This document shows, one piece after another, positions 12,670-20,394 of a DNA stretch of 24,870 bases. The stretch spans positions 1 through 24,870 of the forward strand of contig JAKQOF010000066.1 of NCBI GenBank assembly GCA_029565375.1. Reading direction: 5' to 3'. Position 1 is the stretch's first letter. Each line of letters opens with the position of its first letter. The stretch comes from a bacterium (GTDB lineage: Bacteria > Patescibacteriota > Saccharimonadia > Saccharimonadales > Saccharimonadaceae). Made by a program: the position numbers and the translations under genes. Under the pieces are notes generated by a model that worked only from the letters and a program-made list of their open reading frames with translations, made no database searches and was not told where the DNA came from.

Positions 12670-15074
12670 GTAACATTCACGTCGTCAAACGCGATGGCAC
12701 CCGCGAAGAGTTTGACGCCAACAAAATTAATTTAGCACTCGTTAAAGCGACTGAAGGTCTGCCTGACCAGATCAGTAAAGTAGTCCAGGTTGCAACAGAA
12801 CTTCAACTGACGCTTTTTGACGGTATCACTAGTGAGCAGCTTGATGAAGCAGTCATTCACACAGCACTGCAAAACGTCAAAGATGATCCTGACTTTGACA
12901 TCATCGCAGCGAGGTTGCTGCTCAAGAATATCTATAAGAATATTTTGGGTGATTATGTCGACGAGGCAGAGCTGAAGAAATTGCACGAACAGAAGTTTGA
13001 GCAATATCTGAAGCAAGGCGTTGCTGATGGTTTGTTGGACGAACGTATGAATGGTAAAACGTTTGATTTGAAGCAACTCGCAAAAGCACTCGACCCAACA
13101 CGTGACAACCTGAGCAAGTACTTGGGTGTAGTCACAAACAAAAACCGTTATGCACTCCGTAAGCAAAGTGGCGAACCAATTGAGGTTCCTCAGTTTACTC
13201 ACATGCGTATCGCTATGGGACTCAGCTTTAACGCAGAAGACCCAACTGCATGTGCTCTCGACTTTTATGACCACATGAGCGCGCTTGATTATGTTCCTGG
13301 TGGCTCAACTCGCGTAAACGCTGGTGGATCGTTCCCGCAACTATCGAACTGTTTCTTGATTGAAGTACAGGACGACATGGACTCAATTGCAAAGGGTGTT
13401 CGTGATGTTATGTGGATTGCCAAAGGCACCGGCGGTATTGGTATTAGCCTTAACAAACTTCGTGCTGCGGGCAGCCCGGTAAAGACAACCAACACGGAAT
13501 CAACTGGTCCTATTCCTTTTATGAAGATGATCGACACAGCACTCTTTGCCGTAAGCCGTAAGGGTAAAAAAGCTGGTGCAGCAGCACTTTATATGGAAAA
13601 CTGGCACCTGAACTTCCCAGAGTTCTTGGACCTGAAGCAAAACTCAGGTGACCCATACCTTCGTACGCGTCTTGCTAACACGGCCGTATTTATCAGCGAC
13701 GAGTTTATGAAGCGCGTTCAAAAAGACCAAGACTGGTACTTGTTTGACCCAGCAGAGGTAAAAGACCTTCCAGAACTATACGGTGCAGAGTTTAGTGCAG
13801 CTTACACTGCCTACACAAAGAAGGCTGAAAAGGGTGAGATGCGTATCTTTACCAAGATCAAAGCTCGCGAGCAGTTCCGCCAGATTCTGATTAACCTACA
13901 AGCAACTAGTCACCCATGGCTGACATGGAAAGACACGATTAATGTTCGTGCGCTGAACAACAACACCAGCACAATCCACTTGTCTAACTTGTGTACTGAG
14001 ATTACATTGCCGCAGGATAAAGACAACACAGCAGTTTGTAACTTGGTCAGTATTAACCTTAGCGCGCACCTTCGACCTGACAAAACATGGGACTGGGACC
14101 GCTTGGCTGACAGTACACGAAGTGCGATTCGTCAGCTTGATAACTTGGTTGATATTACTAACACGCCAGTTCCAGAAGCAATGAACAGTAACACGCAAAA
14201 CCGTGCGTTGGGCCTTGGTGTGATGGGCTTTACAGATGTGATTGAGAAACTTGGCTTTAGCTACGAGAGTGAAGAGGCCTATGATTTGATCGACCAATTG
14301 ATTGAGTTTGTCAGTTACAACGCAATTGATGAGTCTGCAGACCTTGGAAAGAAGTACGGAACATACCCAACATTCAAGGGAAGTGGTTGGAGCAAGGGAA
14401 TCTTGCCAATCGACACAATCGACACATTGGCTGCAGATCGTGGCGTGAAGGTTGAAGTGAATCGCAAGACTCGTCTTGACTGGGAAAAGCTCCGCGCCAA
14501 AGTCAAAAAGGGTATGCGCAACGCAACACTCATGGCAATCGCGCCAACCGCAAACATTGCACACATTGCTGGTACAACTCCAGGCCTTGACCCTCAGTTT
14601 GCACAAATCTTTAGCCGCTCAACTTTGAACGGTAAGTTCCTTGAAATCAACGTTAACCTGGTTAATGACCTTAAGAACCTCGGTATTTGGGATGATGTTA
14701 AGGAAGACGTTCTTCGTTTGCAGGGTGACGTACAGCAAATCGAGCTGATTCCACAGCGAGTAAAAGATGTATACAAGACAAGCTTCCAATTGAGCCCATA
14801 CGCATTCATTGAAGTTGCCGCTCGCGCACAAAAATGGGTTGACCAAGCGATCAGCCGCAACATGTATCTTGAGACTCGCGATATTGACGACATGGTTGAT
14901 ATCTACTCTGCAGCATGGAAGCGTGGCCTCAAGACAACCTACTACCTCCACGTAAAACCACGACACAGCGCTGAACAAAGTACCGTCAAGGTCAACAAAG
15001 CTGAGTCGACTGCTGGTAGCGGACCACGTAAAGCAGGATTTGGCTTCGCCAAGAAACAAGAGGTTGGAGTATGA
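12666..15074 (+). CDS. nrdA: Class I ribonucleoside-diphosphate reductase, alpha subunit (no C-terminal cysteines)
   Basis: Catalytic subunit that reduces ribonucleoside diphosphates to deoxy forms. The 802-residue protein starts with an ATP-cone (about 3-92, HVVKRDGTREEF), the allosteric activity site. Catalytic residues are clear: C229 in QLSNCFL, N441-C443-E445 in SNLCTEI, C458 in AVCNLVSI, and the radical-relay tyrosines Y759-Y760 in KTTYYLHV. These match E. coli C225, N437/C439/E441, C462 and Y730/Y731. The chain then ends in a Gly/Lys-rich tail (FGFAKKQEVGV). C458 is its last cysteine, so the usual C-terminal redox-active cysteine pair is absent from this chain. A 57-residue protein carrying such a pair is encoded 68 bases downstream. 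The start is set by the ATP-cone and by ATGA overlap with the leader ORF. It is first of the nrdA-tail-nrdB-CYTH operon. Confidence 0.95.
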   Translation: MSNIHVVKRDGTREEFDANKINLALVKATEGLPDQISKVVQVATELQLTLFDGITSEQLDEAVIHTALQNVKDDPDFDIIAARLLLKNIYKNILGDYVDEAELKKLHEQKFEQYLKQGVADGLLDERMNGKTFDLKQLAKALDPTRDNLSKYLGVVTNKNRYALRKQSGEPIEVPQFTHMRIAMGLSFNAEDPTACALDFYDHMSALDYVPGGSTRVNAGGSFPQLSNCFLIEVQDDMDSIAKGVRDVMWIAKGTGGIGISLNKLRAAGSPVKTTNTESTGPIPFMKMIDTALFAVSRKGKKAGAAALYMENWHLNFPEFLDLKQNSGDPYLRTRLANTAVFISDEFMKRVQKDQDWYLFDPAEVKDLPELYGAEFSAAYTAYTKKAEKGEMRIFTKIKAREQFRQILINLQATSHPWLTWKDTINVRALNNNTSTIHLSNLCTEITLPQDKDNTAVCNLVSINLSAHLRPDKTWDWDRLADSTRSAIRQLDNLVDITNTPVPEAMNSNTQNRALGLGVMGFTDVIEKLGFSYESEEAYDLIDQLIEFVSYNAIDESADLGKKYGTYPTFKGSGWSKGILPIDTIDTLAADRGVKVEVNRKTRLDWEKLRAKVKKGMRNATLMAIAPTANIAHIAGTTPGLDPQFAQIFSRSTLNGKFLEINVNLVNDLKNLGIWDDVKEDVLRLQGDVQQIELIPQRVKDVYKTSFQLSPYAFIEVAARAQKWVDQAISRNMYLETRDIDDMVDIYSAAWKRGLKTTYYLHVKPRHSAEQSTVKVNKAESTAGSGPRKAGFGFAKKQEVGV

Positions 15075-15142
15075 CAGGATGACAGGCTAAACTCGATCAC
15101 CACACCAACACAAACGTAAACAAGTTAATAGGGGATAAAACA

Positions 15143-15316
15143 GTGAACGCATCAACAATCATCAACGATCAAATGACACTCGAAGAAAAACTTGCAGCGA
15201 TTGACGCAGCAATGGCAAACGCTCAGGCGCAAGCTGACGAAGACGCAGCATCACGCGGAACATTTGCCGCACCACTTGACCCAGCAGACCTCACTATGTG
15301 TGAAGGTTGCCAATAA
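15143..15316 (+). CDS. 57-residue protein ending in CxxC: probable detached NrdA redox tail
   Basis: Not a recognised stand-alone family. It opens at GTG (15143) after AGGGGA (15130-15135); an in-frame ATG at 15173 is an alternative. The chain has a helical, Ala/Glu-rich part (LEEKLAAIDAAMANAQAQA), a short linker, and ends DPADLTMCEGCQ. A C-terminal CxxC in the last few residues is the hallmark of the flexible arm of class I NrdA, which re-reduces the active-site cysteines after each turnover. NrdA upstream lacks exactly this part, and nrdB follows 21 bases downstream. I infer that the arm is supplied in trans. The reading frame differs from nrdA and is closed upstream by TGA at 15080-15082, so simple readthrough cannot join them. 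Alternatives are a small thiol carrier or a metal-binding peptide. Confidence 0.7.
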   Translation: MNASTIINDQMTLEEKLAAIDAAMANAQAQADEDAASRGTFAAPLDPADLTMCEGCQ

Positions 15317-15337
15317 ACAAATTAGAAAGGGAACATC

Positions 15338-16333
15338 ATGCCAGGAATACTAGGAACCGGAATTCAAGACGGGCTACTGCTCAAGCCCGTTCATTATCAG
15401 TGGGCAATGGACCTCTATAACCAAGCTGTTGCAAACACGTGGTTTCCAAACGAGATCCAACTAGGTCAAGATCTTTCAGACTGGAAGAAGATGACCGAAG
15501 AAGAGCGACACGCTGTCACATTTTTGATGAGCTACTTTAATCCAAACGAGCTGCTTGTTAATAAAGCACTTGCCTTTGGTGTATACCCATACGTGAACGC
15601 TGCAGAATGTCATTTGTACTTGGCAAAGCAAATGTGGGAAGAAGCAAACCACTGTATGACGTTTGAGTACGTCCTTGAGACGTTCCCAATTGACCGTGAC
15701 CAAGCCTATGCTGCCCACGTTGAAACCCCTTCGATGGCACGCAAAGAAGAGTTTGAGACTAAGTTCATCAAGCGCATGACCGAAGAGACGATTGATATCA
15801 CAACAACTGATGGCAAAAAGGACTTCGTCCGTAACTTGGTTGCCTACAATGTTATCTTGGAAGGTATTTGGTTCTACAGTGGCTTTATGGTTGCCTTGTC
15901 GTTCCGCCAGCGAAACTTGCTGCGTAACTTTGGATCACTCATCGACTGGGTCGTACGTGACGAGTCACTACACCTGAAGTTTGGTATCAACTTGATCCTG
16001 ACAGTACTGGAAGAGAACGAAGACTTGCAGACTGAAGAGTTTGCAAACGAGATCAAGCAGATGATTCTTGATGGTGTTGAAATGGAAGAGGCATACAACA
16101 AAGACTTGCTACCAAACGGTATCCTGGGCCTCAACAGCGACTACATTAACCAGTATGTGAAGTACTTGGCAGACCGTCGTTTGGAAGAGCTTGGCTTTGA
16201 AGCACACTACAAGGTATCAAACCCTGCGAAGTGGATGGCAGCTGCTAACGACACACTGCAGTTGGTCAACTTCTTTGAAAGTACAAACACCAGCTACGAA
16301 GTGAACGCTGGATCTGGTACAAAGTCTGAATAA
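15338..16333 (+). CDS. nrdB: Class Ic ribonucleotide reductase, beta subunit (R2c)
   Basis: Radical-generating metalloprotein subunit, 331 residues. Predicted metal ligands are E71 (FNPNELLV), E102 and H105 (EEANHCMTF), E175 (ILEGIWFYSGF), and E209 and H212 (RDESLH). The first ligand is Glu rather than the Asp of E. coli R2. The radical tyrosine position (four residues after H105) is Phe109. The spacing (31, 3, 4, 66, 34, 3) is the same as in Chlamydia trachomatis R2 (E89, E120, H123, F127, E193, E227, H230), the type member of class Ic, which uses a Mn(IV)/Fe(III) centre instead of a tyrosyl radical. The C terminus (NFFESTNTSYEV) keeps the tyrosine of the radical path and the tail that docks on NrdA. 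An AAAGGG ribosome site precedes the ATG. It overlaps the next gene by TAATG. Confidence 0.95.
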   Translation: MPGILGTGIQDGLLLKPVHYQWAMDLYNQAVANTWFPNEIQLGQDLSDWKKMTEEERHAVTFLMSYFNPNELLVNKALAFGVYPYVNAAECHLYLAKQMWEEANHCMTFEYVLETFPIDRDQAYAAHVETPSMARKEEFETKFIKRMTEETIDITTTDGKKDFVRNLVAYNVILEGIWFYSGFMVALSFRQRNLLRNFGSLIDWVVRDESLHLKFGINLILTVLEENEDLQTEEFANEIKQMILDGVEMEEAYNKDLLPNGILGLNSDYINQYVKYLADRRLEELGFEAHYKVSNPAKWMAAANDTLQLVNFFESTNTSYEVNAGSGTKSE

Positions 16334-16917
16334 TGAAAACAGAGATCGAAGTTAAGTTTTTAAACGTTGACTTCGATGATGTTCGTGCAAAACTGACAGA
16401 AGTTGGTGCGACGTGTGAGCAGCCAATGCGACTGATGAAGCGCGCATTGAGTGAAACGCCCGAGATGCGCAGGGATGGACGCGACGCTTTTTTGCGCCTC
16501 CGGGACCAAGGGGATAAAGTCACGTTGACGTTCAAGGAATTTACCTCACTATCGCTATCGGGCGCCCGTGAGCATGAAGTTGAGGTGAGTAACTTTGATA
16601 CGATGCTACAAATCATGACCGAGTCGGGGCTTGCACCGATAACCTTTCAGGAGTCAAAGCGTGAGACGTGGCAGATGGGTGACGTCGAGGTTGTGCTGGA
16701 CGAGTGGCCGTGGCTGAACCCCTATATTGAAATTGAGGGTGAGAGCGAAGTGGCAGTGCGCGATACCGCGACGAAGCTTGGTTTTTCATGGGACGATGCG
16801 GTGTTTGGTAGTGTCGATGAAGCCTACCATGTGCAGTATCCACATATGAAGGGCCGAGGCGTGATTGATCTAAAAGAAGTGCGTTTTGGCGATCCCTTAC
16901 CAGATATTTTTCAATAA
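16333..16917 (+). CDS. CYTH-domain protein (triphosphate tunnel metalloenzyme)
   Basis: A 194-residue CYTH protein, a family that includes class IV adenylate cyclases, thiamine triphosphatases and inorganic triphosphatases. The signature EIEVKF (4-9) begins the first strand of the tunnel. Further charged strand motifs are AFLRLRDQGDKVTLTFKE, EHEVEV, VEVVLDEWPWLNPYIEIEGE (a pattern typical of CYTH strands with paired acidic residues for metal) and DEAYHV. Length is normal. Its ATG overlaps the nrdB TAA by one base, so it is translated with the reductase. That link suggests a role on nucleotide or inorganic triphosphates, but the substrate cannot be told from sequence. Confidence 0.88.
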   Translation: MKTEIEVKFLNVDFDDVRAKLTEVGATCEQPMRLMKRALSETPEMRRDGRDAFLRLRDQGDKVTLTFKEFTSLSLSGAREHEVEVSNFDTMLQIMTESGLAPITFQESKRETWQMGDVEVVLDEWPWLNPYIEIEGESEVAVRDTATKLGFSWDDAVFGSVDEAYHVQYPHMKGRGVIDLKEVRFGDPLPDIFQ

Positions 16918-16923
16918 TCGGAC

Positions 16924-16929
16924 TATACT
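16924..16929 (+). promoter_or_regulatory. -10 box of zwf (leaderless type)
   Basis: TATACT, 6 bases before the ATG at 16936, so transcription should begin at the A of the start codon. No ribosome site lies in the gap. Confidence 0.6.
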
Positions 16930-16935
16930 AAAGAC

Positions 16936-18210
16936 ATGAGAACAAAATTAGTTATTTTTGGCATCACTGGCGACTTGAGTACACGTAAGCTGTTGCCAGC
17001 TCTGTCACAGATTATGAAGACAGGTGACTTTGACGACCTTTCTGTTATTGGCGTGTCGCGTCATGACTTTGATTTGGCAGCGCTGCTGCCAACAGAGAGC
17101 GAGCAGCTACTTGGTCGGTTTTCGCAGATAACGATGAACGTATCAGATGCGGCTGAATACCATCGATTAAAAGACGTCATTGCACTCGGTGAGGATGAAC
17201 AATTGTTGGTATATTTGTCTGTTCCACCTGCTGCCAGTGCGCAGATTGTGGAATTGTTAGGCCAAGCGGGTATCAATACAAGCAATACAAAACTACTGCT
17301 AGAAAAACCGTTTGGGATCGATTTGTCATCTGCCGAGACGATGATTGGTCATGTTGCACGCTATTACGACGAGTCGCAGGTGTATCGTATTGATCATTAT
17401 TTAGCAAAAGAAATGACACAAAATATCGTGGCGTTTCGTGGCGGGAACGCACTCTTTAGTTATGTCTGGAACAACCAAGCAATCGAAAAAATTGAGGTAG
17501 TGGCGCTCGAGAGTATTGGTATCGAGGGCAGAACGGACTTTTATGAGCCGACTGGTGCGCTGCGTGACGTATTGCAGGGACATTTGATGCAACTGCTAGC
17601 CATTACACTGATGGATGTGCCGCATGAGTTTGACTGGAGCGGCGTCACAGAGCTACGCGCACAAGCACTTAAAGCTATTGCACCGGCTGACCCGACCACA
17701 GCTGTCCGGGCGCAGTACAGCACGTACCGTGATGAGGTGGGTAATCCAGAGAGTATGACCGAGACGTTTGCTGCTGTACGTCTGGAGTCACACGACGAGC
17801 AGTGGAAAGGTGTTCCGCTGATACTTGCGACAGGCAAGGCAATGGACAAGAAGGCGACTGAGGTACGGATTCACTTCAAAAAGTCGCACGAAGCGCAGAC
17901 AAACTGTCTTATCTTTAGAATTCAGCCGCATGAAAGTGTAGAGATTGAGGTCTTTACCAAAAAACCTGGCTACGAACGCGAGCTGCAAACGCAGACGCTG
18001 TCATTTATGTACCCTGAAAATACCGTATTACCTGACGCATACGAGCAAGTGATTGTCGACGCAATCCGCTCACGCAAGAGCGTCTTTGCAGGTAGTGAAG
18101 AAGTGCTGCGGTCATGGGAAATCTTGCAGCCTGTTCAGCAAGCATGGGCAGCATCGGACGTGATTCGTCACTACGATGCAGGGTCTGACCTCTATAGTTT
18201 GATAGGGTAG
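16936..18210 (+). CDS. zwf: Glucose-6-phosphate 1-dehydrogenase
   Basis: Oxidises glucose-6-phosphate to 6-phosphogluconolactone, producing NADPH, at the entry to the oxidative pentose phosphate pathway. The 424-residue protein has the dinucleotide-binding GITGDLSTRKL (9-19; GASGDL is more usual), the EKPFG motif (123-127) and the substrate-binding catalytic RIDHYLAKE (151-159). It is shorter than the usual 480-500 residues, but the C-terminal domain remains (for example FIRPHES-like FRIQPHESVE). A TATACT box 6 bases before the ATG sets the start and implies a leaderless mRNA. Its position between the reductase operon and pyrG fits a role in supplying NADPH for deoxynucleotide synthesis (inference). 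Confidence 0.93.
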   Translation: MRTKLVIFGITGDLSTRKLLPALSQIMKTGDFDDLSVIGVSRHDFDLAALLPTESEQLLGRFSQITMNVSDAAEYHRLKDVIALGEDEQLLVYLSVPPAASAQIVELLGQAGINTSNTKLLLEKPFGIDLSSAETMIGHVARYYDESQVYRIDHYLAKEMTQNIVAFRGGNALFSYVWNNQAIEKIEVVALESIGIEGRTDFYEPTGALRDVLQGHLMQLLAITLMDVPHEFDWSGVTELRAQALKAIAPADPTTAVRAQYSTYRDEVGNPESMTETFAAVRLESHDEQWKGVPLILATGKAMDKKATEVRIHFKKSHEAQTNCLIFRIQPHESVEIEVFTKKPGYERELQTQTLSFMYPENTVLPDAYEQVIVDAIRSRKSVFAGSEEVLRSWEILQPVQQAWAASDVIRHYDAGSDLYSLIG

Positions 18211-18225
18211 AAAGTACAACAGTAC

Positions 18226-18241
18226 ACGCTACATATAGCGC
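18226..18241 (+). promoter_or_regulatory. NrdR-like palindrome upstream of pyrG
   Basis: ACGCTACATATAGCGC, with arms CGCTA/TAGCG around 4 bases. It matches the reverse complement of the nrd box (12382-12397) at 13 of 16 positions and the NrdR consensus at about 12 of 16. It covers the expected -35 region of the pyrG promoter. Confidence 0.5.
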
Positions 18242-18259
18242 GCATGCCAAAAAGTGTGC

Positions 18260-18265
18260 TACAAT
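18260..18265 (+). promoter_or_regulatory. -10 box of pyrG (leaderless type)
   Basis: TACAAT preceded by TGC (a TGn extension), 8 bases before the ATG at 18274. Confidence 0.6.
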
Positions 18266-18273
18266 GAAATCCC

Positions 18274-19875
18274 ATGGAGAACAATGAATTCATGGGCAAA
18301 AAACAGAAATATATTTTTGTAACTGGGGGTGTACTCTCGGGGGTAGGTAAGGGCATTACAGCGGCATCGATCGCTGCAGTCTTACAGGGTAAAGGTAATA
18401 AAGTTTCAATTCAGAAGTGCGACCCGTATCTTAACGTAGATGCGGGCCTTTTAAATCCTAAGGAACATGGCGAGTGTTTTGTCACTAAAGACGGTGCCGA
18501 GACTGATCTTGACTTGGGCCACTACGAGCGTTTTATTGATACAGAGCTGACACAAGTGAACGCCACGCTATCAGGACGTTTGTTAAGCCAGTTGATTGCA
18601 GACGAGCGTGCAGGAAAGTTTGGTGGTCAGACAATTCAGTTGATTCCGCACCTTACTAATGCGATTCAAGATGCGATTTTAACTGCTGCTGACGGCGCAG
18701 ACGTGCACATTGTTGAAATTGGTGGGACGGTCGGTGACTACGAGGGCCTGAGCTACGTTGAAGCGATTCGTGAGTTCGCCGGACGTGTTGGCCGTGAGAA
18801 TTGTTTGTATGTTCACGTTGTGTACGTACCGTTTATTGGAACAAGCAAAGAGTTTAAGACAAAGCCTGCACAAAATGCATTGAATGAGTTGCGTGGCTTT
18901 GGTATTACACCAGACTGTGTGGTCGTACGTACTGATGATCCAGCACCACAAGCTATTGCGGGCAAGATTGCACAATTTAGTGGCGTGAACGAACGTGCGA
19001 TTATTTTATTGCCAAATGCCGAGACGGTCTATGAAGTGCCGCTGACGATTGCACACAGTGGTATCAACGACGTACTGAATGCGTTTACTGGTGACGACTC
19101 AGAACCAGACCTTTCTAAGTGGGAAACAATTGTCGAGGCACAGCAACGCTCGTATGACCAGACTGTTCGTATTGGCATGGTCGCCAAGTACATGGACAAC
19201 GAGGATACGTATATATCCGTACTTGAGGCGTTAAAGAGCGCTGCGTGGCAAGAAGGCGTAGGTCTGGAGACAGTATGGATTAGCGCCGAGGATGCCAAGG
19301 ACGAAGACTTTGCGAGCGTAGATGCACTACTTGTGCCTGGTGGGTTCGGTGCGCGTGGTATTGAAGGTAAGATTGCTGCCGCCAGGTACGCACTTGACCA
19401 TAATGTACCATATCTTGGACTCTGTTTGGGGTTGCAGGTCGCAGTTATCGCCAGTACACGTAAAGCTGGTCTTGAGGATGCAAATAGTACCGAATTTAAT
19501 GCCGATACTGCACACGACGTGGTGTACATTATGGAAGGCCAAGAAGGCCAGGAATCAACTGGTGGCACGCTACGACTAGGCGACTACTCTGCAACGTTGG
19601 TTGAAGGATCAAAGGTTGCCCAAGCGTATGGTGACACACAAACAATTGAGCGTCACCGTCACCGTTACGAAGTCAATCAACAATACCTCGAAGATATCGA
19701 GCGTGGCGGATTGAAGGTTACTGGTGCATCGCCAGACGGCCGTTTGGTTGAATACGTAGAAGCCCCCGGTAATCCATATTTTGTTGCGACACAAGCTCAT
19801 CCCGAGTTTAAATCTCGTCCAAACCGAGCACATCCATTGTTTGTCGGTTTGATCAAAGCTGCAACTCGTTCGTAA
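18274..19875 (+). CDS. pyrG: CTP synthase
   Basis: Makes CTP from UTP, glutamine and ATP in the cytoplasm. The 533-residue protein has both domains. The synthetase domain has FVTGGVLSGVGKGITAASI (15-33; the P-loop reads SGVGKG rather than SSLGKG) and QKCDPYLNVDAG (47-58). The class I glutamine amidotransferase domain has PGGFGARGIEGK (355-366), nucleophile C384 in LGLCLGLQ, and the His-Glu pair in AHPEF near residue 512. Two starts are possible: ATG 18274, 8 bases after the -10 box, or ATG 18292, giving the more usual MGKKQKYIFVTGG start. I keep 18274 because leaderless starts are common here. The palindrome upstream suggests co-regulation with the nrd operon. Confidence 0.96.
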   Translation: MENNEFMGKKQKYIFVTGGVLSGVGKGITAASIAAVLQGKGNKVSIQKCDPYLNVDAGLLNPKEHGECFVTKDGAETDLDLGHYERFIDTELTQVNATLSGRLLSQLIADERAGKFGGQTIQLIPHLTNAIQDAILTAADGADVHIVEIGGTVGDYEGLSYVEAIREFAGRVGRENCLYVHVVYVPFIGTSKEFKTKPAQNALNELRGFGITPDCVVVRTDDPAPQAIAGKIAQFSGVNERAIILLPNAETVYEVPLTIAHSGINDVLNAFTGDDSEPDLSKWETIVEAQQRSYDQTVRIGMVAKYMDNEDTYISVLEALKSAAWQEGVGLETVWISAEDAKDEDFASVDALLVPGGFGARGIEGKIAAARYALDHNVPYLGLCLGLQVAVIASTRKAGLEDANSTEFNADTAHDVVYIMEGQEGQESTGGTLRLGDYSATLVEGSKVAQAYGDTQTIERHRHRYEVNQQYLEDIERGGLKVTGASPDGRLVEYVEAPGNPYFVATQAHPEFKSRPNRAHPLFVGLIKAATRS

Positions 19876-19878
19876 TTT

Positions 19879-19887
19879 TGATATACT
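19879..19887 (+). promoter_or_regulatory. Extended -10 promoter of the membrane thioredoxin gene
   Basis: TGATATACT (TATACT at 19882-19887), 6 bases before the ATG at 19894. Leaderless type. Confidence 0.6.
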
Positions 19888-19893
19888 AGGTAT

Positions 19894-20394
19894 ATGAAGT
19901 TTCTCTGGTGGATCGTGGGAGCGGTTGTCCTTGTCGGACTCTTGGTACTTGTTGTTGTTTTGCGTCCGATGACGTCCAATACCGCTATGGACGCAGTAAT
20001 TGATGATGTTGACGTGTCGAAGGTAGTTGATGTTCCTGCGACGACTAATCCAAGTACTGATACACCGTCCGTTGTACTTGCAAGCGGTCGATATGAAAAT
20101 TACTCAGCTGACCTAGTTGATGATAGTGGTTATCAAACGACGATTCTTTTCTTTTACGCGGGATGGTGTCCTGAGTGCCGAGGGTATGATCAGGCGATTG
20201 AAGCTGCGAACTTGCCAGATGGCCTACAAATACTAAAGGTGAACTACGATGACGCACAAACACTGCGACAAAAGTATGGTGTGACAATTCAATCGAGTTT
20301 TGTACGGGTTAATTCAGCTGGTGAAAAGCAGACACTTTGGAACGGCTATGGAAAAGAAAAATCTTTGAACGCGATTGTGGAGAATACTAAGTGA
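19894..20394 (+). CDS. Membrane-anchored thioredoxin-like protein
   Basis: A 166-residue extracytoplasmic thiol-disulfide protein. An uncleaved signal anchor (about 3-24, FLWWIVGAVVLVGLLVLVVV) is followed by a flexible Thr/Asp/Ser/Pro-rich linker (about 28-62). A thioredoxin domain with FFYAGWCPECRGY (86-98) follows, active cysteines C92 and C95 in a WCPEC motif. The cis-Pro loop normally found near the end of the domain is not obvious (VTIQSSFVRVN lies there). The gene overlaps the CcdA-type gene by GTGA, which strongly indicates a pair: the membrane protein would pass electrons to this domain. It probably keeps outer proteins reduced or isomerised. Confidence 0.85.
   Translation: MKFLWWIVGAVVLVGLLVLVVVLRPMTSNTAMDAVIDDVDVSKVVDVPATTNPSTDTPSVVLASGRYENYSADLVDDSGYQTTILFFYAGWCPECRGYDQAIEAANLPDGLQILKVNYDDAQTLRQKYGVTIQSSFVRVNSAGEKQTLWNGYGKEKSLNAIVENTK

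Noticed and set aside
12732..14606. Long open frames on the minus strand inside nrdA
   Set aside because: They mirror the codon pattern of nrdA, have no ribosome site or promoter, and encode Cys/Val/Leu-rich sequence with no recognisable domain.
15072..15074. TGA recoded as glycine or tryptophan (as in Gracilibacteria/SR1 or Mycoplasma), which could extend NrdA
   Set aside because: Reading through leads to TAA at 15117 in another sequence, not to the CxxC tail. TGA ends other genes at normal places (11816, 20392).
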